Source: Thermoplasmata archaeon
GTDB taxonomy: Archaea; Thermoplasmatota; Thermoplasmata; Thermoplasmatales; Thermoplasmataceae
DNA: 39,496 nucleotides
NCBI GenBank assembly: GCA_021826795.1
Contig: JAKAYM010000002.1
Span: forward strand, 1-39,496
Direction of reading: 5' to 3'
The notes beneath the pieces were generated by a model. It made no database searches, was not told where the DNA came from, and was given only the letters and a program-made list of their open reading frames with translations. Within the stretch, counting starts at the first letter, position 1. The number at the start of each line of letters is the position of its first letter. The translations under genes and the position numbers were made by a program. Shown piece after piece: positions 32,407 through 39,496 of the stretch.

Positions 32407-33209
32407 TGGAAAAAATGTTTTCGCATATAAAGCTCTTTTATAAGGATTACATGCATTTTGCCTCACGATCAAGGATTATGATGGAGATGGTTGTGGTGGA
32501 TGCCGCGATCCTGGCTTTCATAGCTTATAAGATATCGCAGATAGACCACGTAAAGACCCTGTGGACTGGTGGCACGGCATTTTCAGCAACCTTAGCAGGT
32601 TTTTCATATTTCCTCATCTGCTGGACTGTGACGTTCATGGGCAGCTTTGCAATATCAAACGATTTTACCACCAATACAGCAAAATATATGCTTTCGCTAC
32701 CTGTAAGAAGGAGCAGCATATTTATTGGTAGATATCTTGCTGCGACAACACTGGCTGCCCTGGCCACGATCTCATTCTTTGCCTTTATTGCCGGTGAATC
32801 ATATTATTATTTCGGAAATATTCCGGCCACACTACTTAGGGCATATCTGGTATCCCTGCTTGTGATCCTTACGGCCATGTCAATCGTTTTCCTTTTGAGC
32901 AGTCTCATAAAACTTGATCGTTTTGTCCTTATGGGTTCGTTTTTCTTATTTTTCCTGGCAATGCCGGTTATTGATGGTGTTTTTCAGATAAATTCATTAA
33001 ACGTAAATAGTCTATTATATGTGGATGCAAATGTAGTTACAAAGACTATAGGCTACACACCATATTTTTCTTATGCAGACTTTATCCAGATTGTACCACA
33101 GAACTATAATCTATTGAACTTCAACGAGGCTATTATTTCAATGGTAATCTATATTGTTGTGTTATTTCTCCTGGGTCTTTATGTTTATAGTCATAAACAG
33201 GTTTCATAA
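32406..33209 (+). CDS. ABC-2 type export permease
   Basis: This encodes 267 residues with six hydrophobic helices. The segment GSFAISNDFTTNTAKYMLSLPVRRSSIFIGRYLAATTLAAL (about 78-118) is the conserved coupling loop of ABC-2 permeases (E/D-N-F-x-x-N-T-x-K-x-x-L-S-x-P-x-x-R). The last helix ends at LGLYVYSHKQVS. It starts on the last base of the ATPase stop codon, so the subunits are co-translated and should form a homodimeric channel with the ATPase. Confidence 0.87.
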   Translation: MEKMFSHIKLFYKDYMHFASRSRIMMEMVVVDAAILAFIAYKISQIDHVKTLWTGGTAFSATLAGFSYFLICWTVTFMGSFAISNDFTTNTAKYMLSLPVRRSSIFIGRYLAATTLAALATISFFAFIAGESYYYFGNIPATLLRAYLVSLLVILTAMSIVFLLSSLIKLDRFVLMGSFFLFFLAMPVIDGVFQINSLNVNSLLYVDANVVTKTIGYTPYFSYADFIQIVPQNYNLLNFNEAIISMVIYIVVLFLLGLYVYSHKQVS

Positions 33210-33241
33210 ATTGTTGATATCCATATCTAGGAAAAACAATT

Positions 33242-33850
33242 TTAACTTTTAATCATTGATTTTTTTAATTCGTACAATTCCATAATCAAATCATCATATT
33301 TGATATCAATATCCGGATATACCTTCTCTACAAGCCAGTAAGTTATGGATTTGGAAAGAATATCGGACCAATTCCTGCTCTTGGATATTCCCTTGACCTT
33401 TTCCAGTATTTTGATATTTCTTTCAATTATTCTGTTAATTTCTCTTTTATCGTTTTCCTTAGCACAATGGGCACTGATCCATCTTTTTATATTTTTGGTT
33501 AGACGTGCAATATCCTCTGAATTTGAATTACAGTTCTCTGCAACAGAGATTAGAAATCTTACATCACTAGGGAATGATATAAAGATAATACCATTATTTC
33601 GCAAAAACACTTTCATCGAGAACATGGCCGTCCTCTTATTGCCATCCATAAAAGGATGGAATCTGATTATATGCTCAAATAGAATGGCAGCCTTTTCGTC
33701 TGCTTCTGAATATAAATCTATCCCGCCAAAGCCTTGATTCATGGCATTGATTATGCCTTTTATGGTGGCTTCATTGTAATGTACCTTTATTCCGGTGGAT
33801 TCGGCAATTATTTCATGTGATAAAACAATCTGATTGGAATTGAATTCCAT
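33242..33850 (-). CDS. Fic/Doc family protein
   Basis: This encodes 202 residues from ATG 33850; a TTG at 33877 overlapping the preceding small gene would give 211. The catalytic loop is HPFMDGNKRTA (65-75), the Doc-like version of the Fic motif (HxFxDxNKRTA). Fic proteins move AMP or other groups onto proteins; Doc phosphorylates elongation factor Tu. The C-terminal half is helical and unlike standard domains. A 34-codon frame 13 bases upstream is probably its antitoxin, so the pair would be a toxin-antitoxin module. The catalytic His, Asp and Asn are all present, so activity is plausible. Confidence 0.83.
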   Translation of the reverse strand: MEFNSNQIVLSHEIIAESTGIKVHYNEATIKGIINAMNQGFGGIDLYSEADEKAAILFEHIIRFHPFMDGNKRTAMFSMKVFLRNNGIIFISFPSDVRFLISVAENCNSNSEDIARLTKNIKRWISAHCAKENDKREINRIIERNIKILEKVKGISKSRNWSDILSKSITYWLVEKVYPDIDIKYDDLIMELYELKKSMIKS

Positions 33851-33863
33851 AAAAATCTTAGAG

Positions 33864-33968
33864 TTATAATTTTGCAAGCCTTTCCATCACCCGTCTAAAG
33901 ACAGGGTCATTTTTCATTTCAGATTCATAGAATTCTTTTATTTCATCTTTGCTATTCATATCTATCAT
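33864..33968 (-). CDS. 34-residue putative antitoxin of the Fic/Doc gene
   Basis: Starting at ATG 33968, the peptide begins MIDMNSKDEIKEFYESEMKN and ends DPVFRRVMERLAKL. It is acidic at first and amphipathic helical at the end, typical of small toxin-binding antitoxins. A TATA-like ATATTTATAAAAGG box about 25-30 bases upstream fits a leaderless mRNA. The stop lies 13 bases before the Fic start, so the two form an operon. No DNA-binding fold is visible. No clear Fic-inhibitory (S/T)xxxE(G/N) motif can be assigned. Confidence 0.55.
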   Translation of the reverse strand: MIDMNSKDEIKEFYESEMKNDPVFRRVMERLAKL

Positions 33969-35232
33969 TCAATATCCATCCTTATTATTGCCTTTTATAA
34001 ATATTGCGGAATATGATTTATATTTATGCCCCGGTCTCAGCCTATTATATTGGATCATATAATCGAAAAAATTAATATTAAACTTGTATGAACTGTGTAT
34101 AAAATGTGAATAATTACGCTTTATGCTTATTTTTCAGCTTGTGGGCAACTTGATTTTTCACATTTACAGTATCCTTTGTTACACCTTTTTCCCTGAGCAG
34201 ATATTTCTGTGTTCTTCCTGTAGGAGTCTTCGGTAGTGCATCCATGAACAGTATGTAATTTGGAATCCAGAAAGATGGCATATTGTCTATGCAAAAATCT
34301 ACAATTATTTCTGGATTTAATCCAGGGTTCTTTGGTACAACTGCAAGCATGACCTCCTCATCACTTCCGGTGACTACTGGGAACACGGCCACATCTTTGA
34401 TTTCATCCATTTTAAGCAGAATTTGTTCTACCTCGAAGGATGATATATTCTCCCCCTTTCTTCTTATTGAATTCTTCGCCCTGTCAACAAAATATATGTT
34501 GCCTTTTTCATCATATCTGCCGGGTCTCCCGTGTGGAACCATAAACCCTTGAAAGCATTCACCGTGGCTGTAGGCATCTTATAGTACTCGAGGAAAGTTG
34601 CATATGGCAATTTCGGTCTTATAACAATTTCACCTACCTCGCCGGGTTTAACGGGATATCCGGATATGTCCTGAATTTCCACCTGGAATGGCGGTGCCGG
34701 TATTCCACAGCTACCTGGTGGGTTTATTCCCTTTATCACATCACTGTATGGCGATGTTACGGGTATGCCTGCCTCTGTGCCGCCATATCCACCAGTAATA
34801 TGGATGTTAAATCTCTTCTCAGCCATCTCCCAGATCTCTCTGGATGAATAGGCTATGGCAACTATTTCACCATGGTCTTTCTCCTCAACCGACTCTGGCT
34901 GTTTTATCAGCATTTCAAAAATAGGTCCTACAGCATGGAAATGGGTTGCTTTATAGGTCTTTATATCTTTCCAGAAGTTAACAGGATCAAATTTTTCTAC
35001 AAGAACCATAGTTGCATTAGCCATCATTGAAGAAATTGCAGCCAAATCCAGGGCCATGATATGGAATAATGGAAGATAAACGTAAACAACACTGTCTGAG
35101 GAGACGCCCCCGGCATCAATCATATCGAGTGCGGTTACAATGAACTGCGCATTGCTTTCCACAACAACCTTTGACTGCCCGGTTGTTCCAGAAGTCAGTA
35201 TCATTGCTGACGGATCATAGCCGTTCTTGAAA

Positions 35233-35241
35233 TATTATGCA
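35233..35241. repeat. Subterminal inverted repeat TATTATGCA, right end of IS607 copy
   Basis: TATTATGCA at 35233-35241 is answered by TGCATAATA at 37128-37136, 12 bases and 40 bases from the two element ends. The sequence ATGCAT also recurs next to it at 35248-35253. Such motifs may be binding sites for the recombinase's MerR-type domain. Confidence 0.45.
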
Positions 35242-35244
35242 TTG

Positions 35245-36540
35245 TTATGCATTTCTTTCTTGCAGTCGCTGATCATTCTCAATATTTGCCTGATCTGGAT
35301 GGTACAGGTAATCATTCTTCATTGAATGCCAGGAGGGACTGCCACTCACGGCAAACGGGGTGCCGCAAAGGCATAATCCACGAACAGAGATGGATAATGA
35401 TGCTAATTTATCCCTGTTGTAGGTTACGCCACAGTTGATGCATTCAGATTCCTTCCAGCGAGGGTGCCTTAATTTACCACCGCATACAGGACATTCGGAT
35501 GAAGTCCCTGCCGGATCTACATACAATGTTTCATTGTCTGATTTATAATCAATATATCTCTGGAACAGCCTGTAAGGCCATTTATTTATATGTGTCCTGA
35601 ATCTTTTTGATTTGATATTGTTTTTTGCATCTTTTTTATTATTTCCATTGCTCTTATCTCCCCTATTCCTTTTCCTATTCTTCTTTTTCATTCCCTCCTC
35701 CTTTATATTGGTCAGATCCTCGAAGACAAAGGTCTTTTCACTATTGTTTCTTACTATTTCTGTGGTTATTTTATGTATTTTATCATTAGTAATATTCCTC
35801 TGCCTGTGCTTTGCCTCCTTTAGTTTCCTGTCCCTCTTTGCAGGATTGATTATGTGCTTCTGCATCTTACTCCTCTTCCTTGCATAATCCCTCTGTGCCT
35901 GTGCTATATCTGATGTATCTATTGATTTTACCTCAACTATCTCACTATTCCTTATCACTGTATAATCGATAGATTTGAAATTCAAATCAAATCCTATGAT
36001 ATTGTTATGAATAACAGGTTTGTCATCAGTGCTGACTCTGAATGTTATGCATACTTTATTACCTGTCAATAATACCTCTGATATGGGATATTGAGAGTAA
36101 TCAATGTATTTATTACTCTTATCCACTATGTCAATATATTCGTATTCATGGGGTTTCAGTGTTATCCTCAATTGATTATTCTCTATTTTAGTTAATTCTG
36201 AATCTATTCTCATTGCAAGCTTCTCTGCCTTTATTACCTTTAATTCACCATCATTGTTCTTCCTGTAAGACCTGAGTATTGCTATGGCACTCCTGCATAC
36301 GGGATTGATATGGTGTTTTGCATACTCTGTATTATTATCATAATAATTTTTAAGAGACTTTCTCAGGGTTATTGGTGACGGCAATTGATTGCTATTCTGC
36401 ACTGCAATGGAATATGCATTCAATATGCCTCTATTGATTAATTCTTTCATATCCATTAAGTATTCAAGTATCCTGTCATCAGGATTATAGTAAAACCATA
36501 TGGTTCTTGTTTCACCTTTTGACTTCCAGGGATGCGTCAT
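35245..36540 (-). CDS. tnpB: TnpB, RNA-guided nuclease family protein of the IS607 element
   Basis: This encodes 431 residues. The split RuvC triad is visible: D185 in IIGFDLNFKSID, E274 in FVFEDLTNI and D377 in YNRDKLASLSI. A zinc finger, CPVC (350-353) with CINC (367-370), separates the last two. A highly basic insert (EEGMKKKNRKRNRGDKSNGNNKK) follows the second motif. TnpB proteins cut DNA using an RNA derived from the element's end, which keeps the element in place after transposition. The ATG overlaps the tnpA stop. A C-terminal extension of about 45 residues after the last motif (LCLCGTPFAVSGSPSWHSMKND...) is longer than in minimal TnpB. Confidence 0.92.
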   Translation of the reverse strand: MTHPWKSKGETRTIWFYYNPDDRILEYLMDMKELINRGILNAYSIAVQNSNQLPSPITLRKSLKNYYDNNTEYAKHHINPVCRSAIAILRSYRKNNDGELKVIKAEKLAMRIDSELTKIENNQLRITLKPHEYEYIDIVDKSNKYIDYSQYPISEVLLTGNKVCITFRVSTDDKPVIHNNIIGFDLNFKSIDYTVIRNSEIVEVKSIDTSDIAQAQRDYARKRSKMQKHIINPAKRDRKLKEAKHRQRNITNDKIHKITTEIVRNNSEKTFVFEDLTNIKEEGMKKKNRKRNRGDKSNGNNKKDAKNNIKSKRFRTHINKWPYRLFQRYIDYKSDNETLYVDPAGTSSECPVCGGKLRHPRWKESECINCGVTYNRDKLASLSISVRGLCLCGTPFAVSGSPSWHSMKNDYLYHPDQANIENDQRLQERNA

Positions 36541-37121
36541 TCCTTCACTGCCTCCAGTATGTTCTTCATTTTATGAGACCTTAAACCATATAATTTTGCT
36601 GAGAATGATGTTATTATGGATATCAAATCCCTAGTAAGCTCCTCATTTGCTGATGCAATTTCCTCACCATCTGTTTCTATAATATTTGTATTATGCATGC
36701 TGCATATTGCTTCTATTAAATCAAAGCCGAATCTTGCCAGTCTATCCTTATGTGTAATGTAGATATTGTTGATTTCATTGTTCTCTATTTTATTCAATAA
36801 TTCATTGAATCCCTTTCTGTTGAACTTCAATCCAGACCTTACATCCGAGTATACTGCTGCATCAGGGTGCAGTGCCTTCAATCTCTCGATCTGTTTATAC
36901 AAATCACCCTTCTGGTCATTTGATGATACCCTTGCATATAGTGCATCTATCCTGTTGCTCTTTACACCCAGTATCCTGTTTATTTCTTCCTCTGGTACCC
37001 TCCTGAAATTATTTGACAATCTAATGCAGTGTATTTTCCCCTCACGATCCCACCTCCTCAGTGTGGTTGCATCTATTTGTAATATATCGCATGCCTCCCT
37101 GATTGTATATATCCTGCTCAT
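36537..37121 (-). CDS. tnpA: IS607-type serine recombinase transposase
   Basis: This encodes 194 residues. The N-terminal MerR-like helix-turn-helix is YTIREACDILQIDATTLRRWDREGKI (5-30). The serine recombinase domain follows, with ALYARVSSNDQKGDLYKQIERL (60-81; nucleophile S66) and THKDRLARFGFDLIEAICS holding conserved arginines. This domain order (DNA binding first, catalysis second) defines the IS607 group. ATG 37121 is 56 bases inside the element's left end. The gene appears full length. Confidence 0.93.
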   Translation of the reverse strand: MSRIYTIREACDILQIDATTLRRWDREGKIHCIRLSNNFRRVPEEEINRILGVKSNRIDALYARVSSNDQKGDLYKQIERLKALHPDAAVYSDVRSGLKFNRKGFNELLNKIENNEINNIYITHKDRLARFGFDLIEAICSMHNTNIIETDGEEIASANEELTRDLISIITSFSAKLYGLRSHKMKNILEAVKE

Positions 37122-37785
37122 ATATATTGCATAATAATAAATAATTATATATAAATATTACCATTAACAGTTAGAACCCTTTAATTCTGAGTCTTCCTTA
37201 ATAGAATAAGTTTTTAGCAAGGTCTCAAAGGTAACAGTATTCTCTAATTTCTGAGGTAAACCATTCTCATTTCCTATCAAAATAATTTTTTCTAAGTATG
37301 GTAAATTATCCTTTACAGCCAGATAATTCCCGGCAAGTCTGCTATCAAGAAACAGGAATCTGGATTCAGGCATATCAATATTGTATACCAGTGGGTCTTT
37401 TATAAAACCTGTATTCACTGTTACAGGAATACAACCAGCCTTGAGTATGCCAAAATATGAGAACAGCCATTGGGGAGAATTGAATGCATATATTGCAATT
37501 TTATCGCCTCTCTTTGCCCCAAGCCCGATAAGTCCTGATGCAATTCCGGAGCTGATATTGTCTGTTTCCTTATAGGAATACTTCTCATTCTTGAAGATGA
37601 TCCATGTCTTATCCTTATTTTCCTCTCCTTTGCTTTTTAGCAATTTTACGACTGAGGGATATAGATCAAGAGCCTGCCTGTATATTTCTTCGTTATAGAA
37701 ACCATTTTTCATTTTCGGGTCCGGTGGAAACATAGAAAAATATACACTATCTTACCATAAACTTTTTTATAGCAACATAAATATG

Positions 37786-38343
37786 TTAATATGCTAAAAA
37801 TCCTTCAACCAGTTCTGTTGTATATTCCTCTATTGACTGATCGTTTTCATCCCACCAGATAAGATAGCAAAGCAGAGAACCGAAGAATGACCTCTTTTTT
37901 GCAAGGGATAGTTTCATATCTGCCATCCTTTCGACCCTGCTGAATACATTGTCAAAGCTGGTGAAACAGAGGTCTTTTAGTTTATCCTTCAGGGCAGGGT
38001 ACTTATTCTTGTTGCTTACGGTATAAAGAAATAAATTTCTTATATCAGAGGGTTTGTAATAATACAGAAATTTTATTCCCAAATCATAGAGAATGCCATT
38101 TCCATCCAGATAAGCTGTATTATCTATGGCATTCATAACTTCAATGGGTACTGATTTAAGTGCTGATTCTATAATGAGATTCTCCTTGTTTTCATAGTAA
38201 AAAAACAGAAGACCCTTGCTTACATTAGCTTCCATTGCAATTTCATCCATGGTTGCCTGATCATAGCCTTTTCCAGAAAATACCTTTATTGCTGCCTCCA
38301 GTATTTTTTCCTTTTTATCGGCCTTCATACCCTTATATTGCAT
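37786..38343 (-). CDS. TetR-family transcriptional repressor
   Basis: This encodes 185 residues from ATG 38343; an internal ATG five codons later (38328) is also possible. The helix-turn-helix is KKEKILEAAIKVFSGKGYDQATMDEIAMEANVSKGLLFFYYENKENLIIESAL (10-62), a textbook TetR N-terminus. The C-terminal helical ligand domain is short and hydrophobic near its end (FFGSLLCYLIWWDEND). Two matching inverted repeats lie in the promoter shared with the divergent transporter gene, so it probably represses both. The adjacent broken acyl-CoA ligase hints that its ligand may be an acyl-CoA or fatty acid, but the transporter is an equally good clue. Confidence 0.88.
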   Translation of the reverse strand: MQYKGMKADKKEKILEAAIKVFSGKGYDQATMDEIAMEANVSKGLLFFYYENKENLIIESALKSVPIEVMNAIDNTAYLDGNGILYDLGIKFLYYYKPSDIRNLFLYTVSNKNKYPALKDKLKDLCFTSFDNVFSRVERMADMKLSLAKKRSFFGSLLCYLIWWDENDQSIEEYTTELVEGFLAY

Positions 38344-38360
38344 TTAGATATATTAATTAT

Positions 38361-38376
38361 TTGACTATATGGTCAA
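38361..38376. promoter_or_regulatory. TetR-type operator 1
   Basis: TTGACTATATGGTCAA has arms TTGAC/GTCAA with one mismatched inner pair. It lies 18 bases upstream of the tetR start and forms a pair with operator 2, 32 bases away start to start. Confidence 0.65.
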
Positions 38377-38392
38377 AATATTTATATAATTA

Positions 38393-38408
38393 TTGACTAT
38401 ACAGTCAG
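38393..38408. promoter_or_regulatory. TetR-type operator 2
   Basis: TTGACTATACAGTCAG contains TGACT/AGTCA arms around ATAC and shares TTGACTATA with operator 1. It follows the TATA-like ATATTTATATAAT (38378-38390) and lies 17 bases before the transporter ATG at 38425, so binding would block transcription start. Confidence 0.65.
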
Positions 38409-38424
38409 TATAGGATGATGATAA

Positions 38425-39471
38425 ATGAAAAATAAATTGTTATATGCATTCGGATCGGAATGGTTTGGCATGGCCATAGCCACACTTGCTGTTGCCCAGG
38501 TATTCTTCCTGGTATCAAGATATCTGGATAACCTGACATTGAAATATACCGGAGAGGTATTCTTCTATCTTGGAGTGATAATATTTGTGGTTATATTTAT
38601 GTTGTGGTCTGTACGTGGACTAACAATACACGATAAGAAATGGAGCCACTGGAACAGCCTTACGAGATTGAGTTTCATTGCACTGATTCCCATTATTTCC
38701 TTTGTGATGAATCATATACTCATAGATCTTTACGGTCTCAGCAGCCTCACTGCAACCCTATCGCTTTATAACTATTTCTTCAGCTACTTCCTTGCACTTA
38801 TACTTGGAATTCTTCTGGGATACAGGCTTTATACCAAGGAAATAGATAAAAATGAAATAAACTATGCCATAATAATACCACCACTATCCATAGGTACAAG
38901 CATATTCCTTGCAACACCATTAATGGGATATTACCACGGAAATACAGCACAGGCAATATACTTCCTGGTTTTGATGGGTCTCGGTATATTCTTCTTCCTG
39001 TATATATTCATAGGTTCAGTAGCACTATCAGGGCATGTGTCCAATAAATCAGGTTCCACACTTCCTACTGCCATGCTACCGGTTGGTGTCTCGAGCCTGA
39101 TAATCATAAACCTGCTTTCCATAACATCCTTCGGCCCGGTTATCGGGCACATGATCTTGGGAATAGGCACGGTAGAATTTATTTCAATTCTTCTGTGGGG
39201 CTTCGAGGTATGGAATTTCCTTGTTATGTTTATAATAATGTTCAGGAAGGAAACATTCGGATATCTATCTGTATGGGCATATGGTTTTCCTCTGGGTTTA
39301 TTTGCAACATCCACCATAAAGCTTGAAGCGGTTACAAGGATTGCTGTGCTTGGTGACATATTCCTGTTCATCTGGATAGTCCTGATTCTGCTCTGGTTCT
39401 ATGCGCTGCTGAACACCTATATATTTGTACACAGGCTGGATAGGAATATGAAAGCCACACCAAGCAAATAA
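38425..39471 (+). CDS. TDT-family (TehA/SLAC1/Ssu1-like) membrane transporter
   Basis: This encodes 348 residues with about ten hydrophobic helices and a short basic C-terminus. Helix 1 begins EWFGMAIATLAVAQVFF, close to the family's G-W-F-x-x-x-x-G-T pattern, and the late SVWAYGFPLGLFATSTIKL matches the conserved WWxxxFPxGxFA block. Members export sulfite, tellurite-related anions or dicarboxylates, or conduct anions. Control by the divergent TetR protein through two operators is very likely. The ATG is preceded by AGGATGATGAT. Substrate cannot be deduced. Confidence 0.75.
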   Translation: MKNKLLYAFGSEWFGMAIATLAVAQVFFLVSRYLDNLTLKYTGEVFFYLGVIIFVVIFMLWSVRGLTIHDKKWSHWNSLTRLSFIALIPIISFVMNHILIDLYGLSSLTATLSLYNYFFSYFLALILGILLGYRLYTKEIDKNEINYAIIIPPLSIGTSIFLATPLMGYYHGNTAQAIYFLVLMGLGIFFFLYIFIGSVALSGHVSNKSGSTLPTAMLPVGVSSLIIINLLSITSFGPVIGHMILGIGTVEFISILLWGFEVWNFLVMFIIMFRKETFGYLSVWAYGFPLGLFATSTIKLEAVTRIAVLGDIFLFIWIVLILLWFYALLNTYIFVHRLDRNMKATPSK

Positions 39472-39478
39472 ATAAATT

Positions 39479-39496
39479 ATTTTTTTAAGATTTTTT
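39479..39496 (+). terminator. T-runs after the transporter gene
   Basis: A run of seven T (39480-39486) and another of six T (39491-39496) follow the stop at 39471. Archaeal RNA polymerase terminates at such U-tracts. Confidence 0.5.

Larger units (their letters stand above)
35221..37176 (-). mobile_element. IS607-family insertion sequence, 1956 bp
   Basis: It carries tnpA (MerR-type helix-turn-helix plus serine recombinase) and tnpB, overlapping by ATGA. The edges were set by repairing the host gene: left junction AAGG-G and right junction AACGG, so GG stands at both ends and joining 37177 to 35220 gives an uninterrupted ELKGYDPSA. No target duplication or terminal inverted repeats are seen, as expected for serine-recombinase elements. 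A 9-base subterminal inverted repeat is present near both ends. Both genes look intact, so the copy may be active or recent. Confidence 0.88.
34114..37733 (-). pseudogene. Acyl-CoA ligase (AMP-forming), broken by IS607 insertion and a frameshift
   Basis: The gene starts at ATG 37733 (MFPPDPKMKNGFYNEEIYRQALDLYPS) and runs to ...SELKG at 37179. A 1956-base element (35221-37176) interrupts it, and it resumes as GYDPSAMILTSGTTGQSKVVV, the AMP-binding P-loop. Removing the element restores the reading frame exactly. Further on, WFHTGD lies in one frame and GRYDEKGNIYFVDRAKNSIRRKGENISS in another; one missing G near 34520-34523 explains this. The C-terminal block FWIPNYILFMDALPKTPTGRTQKYLLREKG is normal. 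With both lesions repaired the enzyme would have 554 residues, a usual ligase length. It would have activated fatty or other carboxylic acids to CoA esters. It is now almost certainly inactive, unless the one-base gap is an assembly error. Confidence 0.88.

Noticed and set aside
1..39496. CRISPR array
   Set aside because: No regularly spaced direct repeats were found; the 32-base spacings seen are single pairs at promoters.

Overview
This looks like chromosomal DNA from an archaeon of the order Thermoplasmatales (Ferroplasma / Acidiplasma / Cuniculiplasma-like). Supporting signs are low GC, heavy use of ATA, AGA and AGG codons, TATA-like boxes about 25 bases upstream of many start codons (leaderless transcripts), GGTGAT/GGAGGT-type ribosome sites inside operons, an archaeal IS607-type element, and divergent beta-oxidation genes. 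The order is inferred from gene content; no rRNA or tRNA gene is present to fix it.

Layout. (1) 1-6600 is AT-rich accessory DNA: the end of an AbiE-type module (antitoxin AbiEi and toxin AbiEii), a second module in reversed order whose toxin has a damaged nucleotidyltransferase motif, a tail-to-tail pair of paralogous AAA ATPases, and small relics. (2) 6606-13040 is a fatty-acid/amino-acid block: acyl-CoA dehydrogenase plus a fused hydroxyacyl-CoA dehydrogenase/enoyl-CoA hydratase on the minus strand, divergent from a thiolase, then a small unknown protein and an APC-family permease. (3) 13356-15957 holds an unknown protein divergent from a tiny ribbon-helix-helix regulator, and two DNA methyltransferases of different classes; together these look like a restriction-modification or modification island. 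(4) 16094-20261 holds an FMN-binding split-barrel protein, an Lrp/AsnC regulator and a two-gene operon of an orphan HisD-like dehydrogenase with an APC permease. (5) 20401-23517 is a giant PLD-helicase. (6) 23622-25897 is a fused 2-oxoacid dehydrogenase E1 followed by a free-standing lipoyl domain, with no E2 catalytic core or E3 beside it. (7) 26031-29956 is a tightly overlapping four-gene operon (SF2 helicase, 65-residue protein, DndD-like ATPase, Dnd-associated-like small protein). It is the best candidate here for a little-described defence system, because no sulfur-transfer genes accompany it. (8) 30476-33209 is a regulator/membrane-protein pair divergent from an ABC-2 exporter, with a palindromic operator between them. 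(9) 33242-33968 is a Fic/Doc toxin with a 34-codon putative antitoxin gene. (10) 34114-37733 is an acyl-CoA ligase gene destroyed twice: a 1956-bp IS607 element (tnpA+tnpB) sits exactly between GG dinucleotides, and a one-base deletion lies downstream. (11) 37786-39471 is a TetR regulator divergent from a TDT-family transporter, with two operators.

How the genes fit together. Acyl-CoA dehydrogenase, hydratase/dehydrogenase fusion and thiolase form a beta-oxidation spiral; the broken ligase would have been a possible activating enzyme, so another ligase must serve if the pathway runs. Defence and selfish modules (two AbiE-like units, AAA ATPases, methylases, PLD-helicase, the DndD-like operon, Fic, IS607) are interleaved with metabolic and transport operons rather than packed in one island. 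All functional assignments rest on motifs read by eye; no database search was run.
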